A DNA stretch of 20,140 nucleotides from a virus: positions 1-20,140 of the IMG/VR virus record IMGVR_UViG_3300007523_001587, one strand, 5' to 3'. Shown piece after piece: positions 13,816 to 20,140 of this stretch (position 1 is its first letter; each line of letters starts with the position of its first letter). The notes beneath the pieces are model-generated. The model did no database searches and was not told where the DNA came from. It saw only the letters and a program-made list of their open reading frames with translations. The position numbers and the translations under genes are program-made.

Positions 13816-16580
13816 TGTCCGGTGTCCCATCCGCAACAGTTAGTGACTTTCTATCGCGGTTACAAGGCGTCCGGCGGTCTGGCGATGAATGGCAGGCTCG
13901 TTGCCCGTGTCGCGACGATGACGAAAATCCATCGCTATCTATTGCGGAAGGCGAAGGCGGGAAGGTCATTGTCCATTGCCATCGGGGCAACCCGTGTAAT
14001 GCAAATCAGATATGCGACGCTCTGAACACCACGGTTCGCGAAGCTTTGTTTCCTAAGCAAGACAAGAATGACTGGGCTAATGGGGACAAGGGCAAAGCCC
14101 CTCAAAAGATTTTAACCAACACATATAAATACCACGATGCTGATGGTGTAGTTGTGTATGAGAAGTTGCGGTATAAAACATCAGACGGGAAGAAGACCTT
14201 CTCTCAGCGACGACCAGACGAGAATAAGGCTGGGGCATGGATCTATTCATTGGAGGGGATTCAAAGGGTACTTTATAAGCTCCCGGCAGTTCTCGCGGCC
14301 GTTAAGGCTAAGGAACCGGTCTGGGTGGTTGAGGGTGAAAAAGATGCAGATGTATTAATAGCCCGTGGCATCACGGCCACAACTGGCCCCGGCGGTGCTG
14401 GTCGTTCTAAATGGGACTCGCAATTTACTGCGGCATTGGCTGGCGCTCATGTTGAAATCATTGCAGACAAAGATGAAGTTGGAATAATGTTTGCAGTTGG
14501 CATCCATGAAGAGTTAGTTGAAGCGGGCTGTGTAGCAAATATCTGGCTTGCCGCTTCTGGCAAAGATACCTATGACCACTTTGCGGCCGGTCATGCTGTT
14601 GAAGATTTTGTTTTGTATGACCCGGCCGTTCTCGCCCTCCCGATTGAACCCGTGGAGATAAAAGAACAGAGCTCCAAGATTGAAACTGTGTTCCTTAAGA
14701 TAGAAGAGATTTTTGCAAGCGATAAGCTTTCCGATGAGCAAAAGTTAAACCGTGCATCTATCGCGATAAGTGCATCAGTTGTTACCAAGGTCGCAGATAC
14801 CGGGCGTCTTGTCAATTGGGAACAGTTTATATCCGAAACAGATGACGATAACTACGATTGGGTAATCCCCGGTTTGCTTGAGCGCAAAGAACGTGTGATT
14901 GTTGTGGCTTCGGAGGGGGTCGGCAAGCGTGCTATAATAAGTAGCGTGATACCCACTCCTTCTGGCTGGACGACACTTGGGGATGTGCGTGTTGGGGACC
15001 AAGTAATTGATAGGTTTGGTAATCCTTGTTCCGTTACCTACATCAGCCCTATAGAGAATAACCCCGATGCGTACCGGGTGACATTCTCTGATGGTAATCA
15101 TGTTGATGCCGATGCCGAACACCAGTGGTACACCGAGACACTGGATGAGAGGGAAAAGCGACGACTTGGTAAAGTCCGAACGACTCAGGAGATCAAGGCA
15201 ACATTGGGTTCGGGTCGTTCCAATAGGGCAGTCACACACGCTATCCCTACAACTAAACCGCTCTGTCTCCCCAGGGCGCAACTATCAATTCCGCCGTATA
15301 CCCTGGGGGCGTGGCTCGGAGATGGGACAACATTAAACGGTTCTATTTGTAGCGAAGATAATGGGGTACTTGAAAACATTCGCCAAGATGGATATGCCGT
15401 TCGCAAGCGCGAATCTACGACGAATATGTACGGCATTCTGGGCTTGCAGGTCCAATTGCGTGAACTCGGCTGCCTAGGACACAAGCACATACCCCTTGTT
15501 TACACCCGTGGCTCTTACGAGCAGCGACTTGCATTGGTTCAAGGTCTTATGGACACCGATGGTTATGTCGGCAAAAATGGGACATGTGAGTTTTCTGTTA
15601 ACAATGAAGTACTTGCCCGTGGTTTTCTTGATCTGATTCAAACATTAGGCATCAAGGTTACAATGAGAACAGGTTTGTCTAAACTTTATGGCAGAATCAC
15701 GGGGACTAGATACCGGATGTCATTCAAAACCGATCTTCCGGTATTTAGGTTAAAGCGGAAATTGGATCGGTTACCAACTGGTCTCCCTACGTCTCGTTCT
15801 CTGTATCGTTACATTATTTCAGTAGAGCCGATACCGCCAGCCCCAATGCGCTGTATCTCTGTTGATAGCCCTGATAACACCTATCTAATCGGAGACGCTT
15901 ATATCCCAACTCATAACACGATGCTTGCTCGCCAGGTGGCCATACTGTCGGCCGCCGGGATTAATCCATTCACTTATCAGGCGATGAAGCCCGTAGTGAC
16001 TTTAACGATCGACCTTGAAAACCCAGAACGAATCATCCGTCGTACATCTCGCAACATTATGAATGCCGCGATAGCAAGGACACAGCTTCTATCCGGAAAA
16101 CGGATTAGTGCAGTCGGTGCTCATCTACTGATAAAACCGGCCGGGATTGACCTAATAGGAACCGCTGATCGCGCCCATATAGAACAGATAGTAGATCAAA
16201 TACGTCCGGACATACTCCTACTCGGTCCCCTATATAAAGCCTTCGTTGATAGCGGAACCCGTACAAGCGAAGCTGTTGCTGTTGATGTGGCCAAGTATCT
16301 TGACTACATTCGCGACACTTATAATTGTGCATTGTGGCTCGAGCATCACGCCCCACTGGGTAACGCCAGCACGCGAGAGCTTCGTCCCTTTGGTTCCGCT
16401 GTGTGGTCTCGCTGGCCGGAGTTTGGCATATCTCTCAAGCCTGATCCCAGTGCATTAGGAGAATATGTCTATGATGTTGGCCATTTTCGTGGTGCACGTG
16501 ATGAGCGTGCCTGGCCGACTAAAATGCGTCGTGGGAAACTGTTTCCTTTTGAAGTGGTAGAATTTAGGAAGGTTGGGTAG
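13815..16580 (+). CDS. DNA primase/helicase (TOPRIM + RecA-like) containing an intein
   Basis: A 921-residue precursor, 591 residues after intein removal. The N-terminus has a CHC2-like zinc element (Cys30, Cys32, His54, Cys55, His56, Cys61 region). A TOPRIM domain follows, with EGEKD (173-177) and DKD (218-220), the acidic metal-binding residues for primer synthesis. The RecA-like ATPase starts with ERVIVVASEGVGK (Lys371) and, after the intein, continues TMLARQVAILSAAGINPF; joined, these give an intact Walker A (GVGKT). Later parts include ILLLGPLYK (Walker B-like), WLEHHAPLG and GSAVWSRWPEFGISLK. It would unwind and prime the phage DNA. The ATG has GGAGC upstream and overlaps the WhiB stop. 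Confidence 0.92.
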   Translation: MSGVPSATVSDFLSRLQGVRRSGDEWQARCPCRDDDENPSLSIAEGEGGKVIVHCHRGNPCNANQICDALNTTVREALFPKQDKNDWANGDKGKAPQKILTNTYKYHDADGVVVYEKLRYKTSDGKKTFSQRRPDENKAGAWIYSLEGIQRVLYKLPAVLAAVKAKEPVWVVEGEKDADVLIARGITATTGPGGAGRSKWDSQFTAALAGAHVEIIADKDEVGIMFAVGIHEELVEAGCVANIWLAASGKDTYDHFAAGHAVEDFVLYDPAVLALPIEPVEIKEQSSKIETVFLKIEEIFASDKLSDEQKLNRASIAISASVVTKVADTGRLVNWEQFISETDDDNYDWVIPGLLERKERVIVVASEGVGKRAIISSVIPTPSGWTTLGDVRVGDQVIDRFGNPCSVTYISPIENNPDAYRVTFSDGNHVDADAEHQWYTETLDEREKRRLGKVRTTQEIKATLGSGRSNRAVTHAIPTTKPLCLPRAQLSIPPYTLGAWLGDGTTLNGSICSEDNGVLENIRQDGYAVRKRESTTNMYGILGLQVQLRELGCLGHKHIPLVYTRGSYEQRLALVQGLMDTDGYVGKNGTCEFSVNNEVLARGFLDLIQTLGIKVTMRTGLSKLYGRITGTRYRMSFKTDLPVFRLKRKLDRLPTGLPTSRSLYRYIISVEPIPPAPMRCISVDSPDNTYLIGDAYIPTHNTMLARQVAILSAAGINPFTYQAMKPVVTLTIDLENPERIIRRTSRNIMNAAIARTQLLSGKRISAVGAHLLIKPAGIDLIGTADRAHIEQIVDQIRPDILLLGPLYKAFVDSGTRTSEAVAVDVAKYLDYIRDTYNCALWLEHHAPLGNASTRELRPFGSAVWSRWPEFGISLKPDPSALGEYVYDVGHFRGARDERAWPTKMRRGKLFPFEVVEFRKVG
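14928..15917 (+). mobile_element. Class 3-type intein with LAGLIDADG endonuclease
   Basis: A 330-residue intein (precursor residues 372-701) inserted between Lys371 and Thr702 of the Walker A loop. The N-terminal splicing block is VIPTPSGWTTLGDVRVGDQVID; the C-terminal end is RCISVDSPDNTYLIGDAYIPTHN. Position 1 is Arg (CGT), not Cys, Ser or Ala. The class 3 W-C-T set is present: Trp67 (EHQW), Cys309 (RCIS) and Thr328 (THN), so Cys309 can start splicing without residue 1. A DOD endonuclease lies in the middle, with LGAWLGDG (126-133) and LVQGLMDTDG (203-212) carrying the two acidic residues, so homing activity is plausible. Confidence 0.88.
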
Positions 16581-16581
16581 T

Positions 16582-17214
16582 TTGAGTAAGAACGACGGAG
16601 CATTATCTAAAGAGTTCCTAACAGAGCGTGATACGAGAATATTCAAACTGAGACAAGCGGGCGTCACGCAGTCAGAGATCGCTAAACGATTCAATATGTC
16701 AACCCGTGCCGTTACTAATGCGGTTAGACGGCAGTTAGAGCGTTTCAGTTCGGAAGCCTTAATGGCCTATCCGGAACTACTCCGGATGGAACTAGAAAGA
16801 CTGGATTCTCTTCAGGCGGCCATTTGGCCAATGACCCAACACAGAAGGGTTACAATGGATGACGGTAACGAAGTACAAGTGGAGCCGGATTTCAAAGCGA
16901 TTCAACAGGTATTGGCAATAATGGATAGACGGACAAAGCTTCTAGGCATGGAGCAGACTAATGTCAATGTTCAAATGGATGTGAATTCTCGGGTGGACGT
17001 GCGATCCACTCTGTCTGGGGCAATTACTGTGTCTAATGTCCATTCATTCTCTCCCGAAGCAGAAGCCAGGAAATTGCTGGAAATCATGGGTCGTACTGGC
17101 GTGCTACCGGCGAATATCGTGAATGAAATCATGGGGGTCCCATTGGCTATAAATGGCTCTCCAGATGATGAATTAATACCCGTGTCTGAAAACGCCGACG
17201 ACCTAGTAGATTGA
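16582..17214 (+). CDS. Probable terminase small subunit
   Basis: About 210 residues. Near the N-terminus is a helix-turn-helix (RIFKLRQAGVTQSEIAKRFNMSTRAVTNAVRRQLERF), followed by a helical part with ELERLDSLQAAIWPM and AIQQVLAIMDRRTKLLGMEQ. The latter 'IMDRRxKLLG' segment is typical of small terminases that recognise phage DNA for packaging. The C-terminal half is Asn/Val/Ser-rich and ends acidic. The start is TTG at 16582 with AGGAAGG nine bases upstream; an earlier TTG at 16573 overlaps the primase end. The large terminase is not in the window, so a general DNA-binding regulator remains possible. Confidence 0.6.
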   Translation: MSKNDGALSKEFLTERDTRIFKLRQAGVTQSEIAKRFNMSTRAVTNAVRRQLERFSSEALMAYPELLRMELERLDSLQAAIWPMTQHRRVTMDDGNEVQVEPDFKAIQQVLAIMDRRTKLLGMEQTNVNVQMDVNSRVDVRSTLSGAITVSNVHSFSPEAEARKLLEIMGRTGVLPANIVNEIMGVPLAINGSPDDELIPVSENADDLVD

Positions 17215-17235
17215 TAGTATGCCGGATGAGCCCCA

Positions 17236-17559
17236 ATGAGTCCCCCTGAAGATGAACTACCTAATAACCTACGTGCCGCTGTTGACAAAGTAATGGAGCA
17301 AGAGACATTGGTACGAAAACCAAGCACTGGTTCTGTCCCTGGGATGCCGGCCACGAAACAGGTATTGATTAGGGCTACCGATAAAGATAAAGATCTTTGG
17401 CAGAGGGCCGCAGAGCATAAAGGGGTATCGCTATCGGAGTTTGTGCGAACTGCCTGCAATGAAGCTTCATCGTTTCTTGAGTGCCAGCATCCACGAGAGT
17501 ATCGGCGCACATATTCCTGGTCTGATACATGCACGCTATGCGGAAAGCGCTTAAAGTAA
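17236..17559 (+). CDS. Ribbon-helix-helix protein with C-terminal zinc motif
   Basis: A 107-residue protein. The middle (TKQVLIRATDKDKDLWQRAAEHKGVSLSEFVRTACNEAS) has the strand-helix-helix pattern of RHH/DUF1778-like DNA-binding proteins. The C-terminus (ECQHPREYRRTYSWSDTCTLCGKRLK) has CxH and CxxC groups about 17 residues apart, a likely zinc site. The N-terminal 35 residues are probably disordered. The combination suggests a small transcription regulator. GGATGAG lies about eight bases before the ATG. Confidence 0.75.
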   Translation: MSPPEDELPNNLRAAVDKVMEQETLVRKPSTGSVPGMPATKQVLIRATDKDKDLWQRAAEHKGVSLSEFVRTACNEASSFLECQHPREYRRTYSWSDTCTLCGKRLK

Positions 17560-17562
17560 CCC

Positions 17563-17790
17563 GTGACGGATTATCTTTCCTATTCGGATTTCATTGCCGA
17601 TGTCAGCATTAAGTATGAGAAGCAAAATAGGCTCACCCCGGGGAAGTGGCGATATGGCCAAATGTTTTTCAATATGGCAAGCAATGTACGACCGGATGTG
17701 GCAGAAGCCCTGCGCGGAACACTGCATGACCCATTTCACAAGAATGTAATATCCCCAGAGACTCATGTGTTCATTGAGGGATTGTGGTAA
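17563..17790 (+). CDS. Small conserved phage-type hypothetical protein
   Basis: A 75-residue protein starting GTG three bases after the previous stop. KWRYGQMFFNMASNVRPDVAEALRGTLHDPFHKN...FIEGLW follows a pattern (RYGQ-x-[FY]-FN, RPD-x-AE-x-x-RGT-x-x-DPF, ending in W) that I know from many uncharacterised actinophage proteins. Function unknown. Confidence 0.72.
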   Translation: MTDYLSYSDFIADVSIKYEKQNRLTPGKWRYGQMFFNMASNVRPDVAEALRGTLHDPFHKNVISPETHVFIEGLW

Positions 17791-17848
17791 TCCGAGATAA
17801 CTGACTACCGGGTTGTTCTATTCCCTAGAGGCGGATAGGGTTTATGTA

Positions 17849-18220
17849 ATGACTATACATAACGAGACTGCCAGTCGACCCCAGGCGATAGGGACTTCCT
17901 TAAAATATGGCGGGAAACCGTACACAGTGCTGTGCTACGCAAAGATGAAGAAGACATGGTTCACCCGTGTTGATTACAACGCGATGCAGTTGCATCGGGC
18001 GCGAATGTGCAAGGATTCTCAACGCAGTCTAGATACTCTGCATCGGAATGGCTTCTTGGATAAGATGAACGACAATAGTCGTGTCTTCTACCAGATCACG
18101 TCATGGGGGGATCATGCTCTTTACGCTCTTGGTAAAAACAAACAAAAGCAACTGTCGCGAATAAATACCGTGCACGGCGCACGCGGTAACGCCATGCGAG
18201 CCATCATGAACGATTACTAA
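17849..18220 (+). CDS. Winged-helix-like hypothetical protein
   Basis: About 123 residues. SQRSLDTLHRNGFLDKMNDNSRVFYQITSWGDHALYALG fits the recognition helix and wing of a winged-helix domain (short helix, 'L-x-x-NGF-L', then a strand pair ending in 'Y-x-IT-x-x-G'). The C-terminus is basic. I chose the ATG at 17849, with AGGCGGATAGGG upstream; the frame is open from a TTG at 17813. The stop overlaps the next start (TAATG), and the next protein has a related layout. Confidence 0.68.
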   Translation: MTIHNETASRPQAIGTSLKYGGKPYTVLCYAKMKKTWFTRVDYNAMQLHRARMCKDSQRSLDTLHRNGFLDKMNDNSRVFYQITSWGDHALYALGKNKQKQLSRINTVHGARGNAMRAIMNDY

Positions 18221-18546
18221 TGGACACGCCACAATGGATTAGCAATAATCCCAACATCACATCTATCTATTACTTCGGAATAACAAAACGGCAACAGAGG
18301 AACAACCTGTTCACTCACGCCGATCTACTCAATCACAATGCACTTAGGTTCGGCGACGAAGAGAAGACCATTCAGTGCCTAAATCAGATGATCAAGCGCA
18401 ACGTTGTAGAACAGGTTCATGGGGCGATTGATCGCTGGCGCATTACGCCATTCGGAGTGAAGATGGGCCCCAGCGTGGGGAAGTACAGCATGCCTTGGAT
18501 GGTTACCCAAATAAACGGTTCCACCAGGTTTTCTTCTTTGGTTTAA
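18220..18546 (+). CDS. Second winged-helix-like hypothetical protein
   Basis: A 108-residue protein. FTHADLLNHNALRFGDEEKTIQCLNQMIKRNVVEQVHGAIDRWRITPFGVKM again has helix, 'CLNQMIKRNVVEQV' and 'W-R-ITPFG', a winged-helix pattern shared with the preceding gene. The two may be old duplicates or may work together. The last 44 bases overlap, tail to tail, the antisense frame at 18503-18664. Confidence 0.68.
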   Translation: MDTPQWISNNPNITSIYYFGITKRQQRNNLFTHADLLNHNALRFGDEEKTIQCLNQMIKRNVVEQVHGAIDRWRITPFGVKMGPSVGKYSMPWMVTQINGSTRFSSLV

Positions 18547-18664
18547 CGACTGGTGCGACCGTGATATTTACGATCGGCGGCGCAACCGGTTTTGCTACGG
18601 CAACCTTTGCTGTCGTCTTCTTGGGTGTTGCTTTCTTCTGTGGGGCTTTCTTGTTTGTTGTCAT
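18503..18664 (-). CDS. Small Lys/Ala/Pro-rich basic protein
   Basis: A 53-residue frame: an N-terminal KKAPQKKATPKKTTAK stretch, a Val/Ala/Pro middle, and a C-terminal KPKKKTWWNRLFG. The biased composition resembles histone H1-like tails and small nucleoid-binding phage proteins. It would bind nucleic acid or acidic partners; the aromatic-basic C-terminus could instead touch a membrane. Nothing else covers 18547-18728. No ribosome site is visible before the ATG at 18664. It overlaps the end of the + strand gene by 44 bases. Confidence 0.55.
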   Translation of the reverse strand: MTTNKKAPQKKATPKKTTAKVAVAKPVAPPIVNITVAPVVKPKKKTWWNRLFG

Positions 18665-18752
18665 GGGGTAGATACTAGTCGTATAGGTGGTGCCACTAGG
18701 GAACGCACCCGTGGCCTAAACTACGAAAATGAACGGACGCTATGAGGACCGG

Positions 18753-19370
18753 ATGTCCAAGCTCACTATCGTTCTCGTCACCGCAGTAGAGGCCAAGTCC
18801 GATTTGGTGCTTCAATACGGGATAGGGGAAGACCTGTCCCAGGTGCTGTATGGATGGAAGGGCCCGGATCTCGTCGTTATATGCCGGATGACTGACCGGC
18901 TCCGGAAGAAGAGCAACATGGTCCGACTACGGAAGTGCGGAGATGCTGTGGCGGTGATGAGACAGGGCTGGGGTGTTGATGCGCTAAGCATGGTTGCCGA
19001 GGGGTATGTGAGTGACTCTCCATCGGATACAGATGGAGTGGACTTTGTTAGGGAGTTTGCAAACGGGAACAAGACGATAAAGGAGTGCATAACAGTCACC
19101 CATGTGGCTGGGGACGAAATCTCATTTGTTAGCAAGTCGTATGTCGTTTCTGTGCCACGACAGGTGGTGTGGGACGAGGAGGTGTTCACTCCAGGCACAA
19201 CATTGGTGAGGGGGCCGCCACGTATGTATCCATTGCTATTCAGCAAGGCATTAGAACTGGATATCGTAGGCTTTGACGAAGAGAAGATGGGCAGCGAACA
19301 GAAGGCATTTTATGCAGTACTTGTTGACGGGCTGAAAGACATTGGGTTTGATGCACACTCAATGGTTTAG
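18753..19370 (+). CDS. Hypothetical protein
   Basis: About 205 residues, family not recognised. It begins MSKLTIVLVTAVEAKSDLVLQYGIGEDL and has mixed strand/helix character, for example YGWKGPDLVVICRMTDRL, KECITVTHVAGDEISFVSKSYVVSV and a C-terminal EQKAFYAVLVDGLKDIGFDAHSMV. The first ATG is at 18729, but the ATG at 18753 has TGAGGA just upstream and is the better start. It stands alone between two leftward genes and ends just before a hairpin. Confidence 0.72.
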   Translation: MSKLTIVLVTAVEAKSDLVLQYGIGEDLSQVLYGWKGPDLVVICRMTDRLRKKSNMVRLRKCGDAVAVMRQGWGVDALSMVAEGYVSDSPSDTDGVDFVREFANGNKTIKECITVTHVAGDEISFVSKSYVVSVPRQVVWDEEVFTPGTTLVRGPPRMYPLLFSKALELDIVGFDEEKMGSEQKAFYAVLVDGLKDIGFDAHSMV

Positions 19371-19373
19371 TGC

Positions 19374-19410
19374 CGTCGCAGGGCGAAAGGAAAGGAAATT
19401 CCCTGCGACG
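19374..19410. terminator. Candidate terminator hairpin between convergent genes
   Basis: CGTCGCAGGG at 19374-19383 is a perfect ten-base complement of 19401-19410. It lies directly after the stop at 19370 and downstream of the leftward LysM gene as well. No T-run follows on +, so it would act as a weak or factor-assisted terminator. The rest of 19411-19524 holds a short TCGCAC/GTGCGA palindrome near 19438 and no convincing gene. Confidence 0.5.
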
Positions 19411-19524
19411 ACATACTCACAGTAACACCGAATTATCGCACCCGTGCGAACTCTTTGGCTCTGTCCTCCGACTGATGTAGCGGTGCGACACTCCACCTCT
19501 TGCTGTTGTGGCGACCTCATGCAA

Positions 19525-19824
19525 TTAGCAACCTCTCTGCGTCTCTTTAGTCTCATTAGGTATCACGCCACACTTCTCTGTTGTTGGTAGGTAGATGACC
19601 TGCCCTACATAGATGCCAGAACCATAGGTATCTACAACGCTGTCAGTTACCTTCTGTGTATCACCCGTGCAGTTTCTACGGACTATGTGATATATCGTGT
19701 CGCCAGACTTGACTACTTGCCTATTCGGAGAGCAGGTAAAGCCACTCTCTTGCTGTTGGGACAGAACCATAGCAAAGATGCCGACTATCCCTATCACCAC
19801 TAACCCTCTAAGTGTCCTGTTCAT
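19525..19824 (-). CDS. LysM-domain protein with N-terminal membrane anchor
   Basis: A 99-residue protein. Residues about 7-22 (GLVVIGIVGIFAMVLS) are hydrophobic after MNRTLR, fitting a signal anchor or uncleaved signal. A LysM domain follows (about 36-82): VVKSGDTIYHIVRRNCTGDTQKVTDSVVDTYGSGIYVGQVIYLP, with the GDT and 'GQVIYLP' ends of the fold. LysM binds peptidoglycan sugars, so the protein would be held at the cell envelope. Three Cys in and around the domain could form a disulphide. The ATG at 19824 has GAGAGG six bases upstream. It has no catalytic domain. Confidence 0.82.
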   Translation of the reverse strand: MNRTLRGLVVIGIVGIFAMVLSQQQESGFTCSPNRQVVKSGDTIYHIVRRNCTGDTQKVTDSVVDTYGSGIYVGQVIYLPTTEKCGVIPNETKETQRGC

Positions 19825-19835
19825 TGTGTCCTCTC

Positions 19836-19865
19836 GGTTGATGTTGGTTGATGTTGGTTGATGTT
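19836..19865. repeat. Three tandem copies of GGTTGATGTT
   Basis: Exact ten-base repeats at 19836, 19846 and 19856, just upstream of the LysM gene (which reads leftward). The position suits an operator or a slippage-prone leader. Confidence 0.85.
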
Positions 19866-19968
19866 CATCTTGGCAATAAGAGCGTAGCCTACTGATAATG
19901 AGATGTCAAGCATTGTTCTAAAAAGCCAACCCGTGTCATTTTATTCCCGTTATGGCTAATCCCCAGAT

Positions 19969-19992
19969 CTTGACCTCTTGACCTCTTGACCT
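19969..19992. repeat. Three tandem copies of CTTGACCT
   Basis: Exact eight-base repeats at 19969, 19977 and 19985, directly before the longer terminal repeat array. Confidence 0.85.
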
Positions 19993-19994
19993 TT

Positions 19995-20140
19995 CACGCC
20001 TCGCCTAGAGCCTCGCTGTGCCTCACGCCTCACCTAGACGCTCACGCCTCACCTAGACGCTCACGCCTCGCCTAGAGCCTCGCTGTGCCTCACGCCTCAC
20101 CTAGACCCTCACGCCTCGCCTAGAGCCTCGCTGTGCCTCA
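19995..20140. repeat. Composite tandem repeats A-B-B-A-B'-A
   Basis: Unit A (29 bases, starts CACGCCTCGCCTAGAGCCT) is at 19995, 20062 and 20110. Unit B (19 bases, CACGCCTCACCTAGACGCT) is at 20024 and 20043, with a one-base variant at 20091. A and B share their first 15 bases except one. The array runs off the window. There is no coding potential. Iteron-type replication origin, regulator-binding cluster or recombination site are all possible. Confidence 0.85.

Noticed and set aside
14928-14930. Arg at intein position 1 as proof of a dead intein
   Set aside because: The Trp/Cys/Thr set of class 3 inteins is present, so splicing does not need residue 1.
19359-19556. 65-residue minus-strand open frame after the LysM gene
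   Set aside because: It runs through the 19374-19410 hairpin, overlaps the LysM gene, and has no recognisable features or ribosome site.

Overview
The window looks like part of a tailed-phage genome (or prophage) from an actinobacterial host. Two WhiB-type iron-sulphur proteins, ten tRNA genes in one cluster, two free-standing homing endonucleases, an intein in a primase/helicase and a probable small terminase support this. WhiB proteins are essentially confined to Actinobacteria and their phages. By eye the base composition is near 50% GC, so a moderate-GC host is more likely than a Streptomyces-like one. No integrase, capsid or tail gene is visible.

Layout. Positions 1-3678 hold no convincing gene. 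They form an array of long, strongly self-complementary segments separated by 18 copies of AGTCCCG. Several segments are diverged duplicates whose stems keep pairing through compensatory changes, so the region is best read as a very large modular structured RNA on the + strand. This is the most unusual part of the window. A small minus-strand gene (3679-3900) ends directly against the last motif. Next come + strand ssb, a C5 cytosine methyltransferase and a tiny Cys-containing protein, then an HNH endonuclease that runs into the first tRNA, a GIY-YIG/NUMOD3 endonuclease, and tRNAs for Arg, Ser, Trp, Met, Arg, Pro, His, Phe, Thr and Gly up to 8214. An unidentified structured element of about 90 nt lies between tRNA-Thr and tRNA-Gly.

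Positions 8290-11774 form a leftward block: an SNF2/HARP-like helicase, a WhiB protein coupled to it by a TTGA overlap, and three unknown proteins. Positions 11858-18546 form a rightward block: a DUF932 protein, an acidic unknown, a second WhiB, a TOPRIM primase/helicase with a class 3-type intein, a probable small terminase, a ribbon-helix-helix/zinc protein and several small proteins including two adjacent winged-helix-like ones. A Lys/Ala/Pro-rich 53-residue protein is encoded antisense at 18503-18664, followed by an unknown gene (+) and a LysM protein (-). The window ends in tandem repeats of two related units ordered A-B-B-A-B'-A.

Together the genes cover DNA replication and repair (SSB, primase/helicase, SNF2 helicase), DNA modification, host-type transcription control (WhiB, RHH, winged helix), translation support (tRNAs) and the start of packaging (small terminase). 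A strand-biased heptamer, ACCCGTG, occurs 18 times on the + strand and once on the - strand by my reading.
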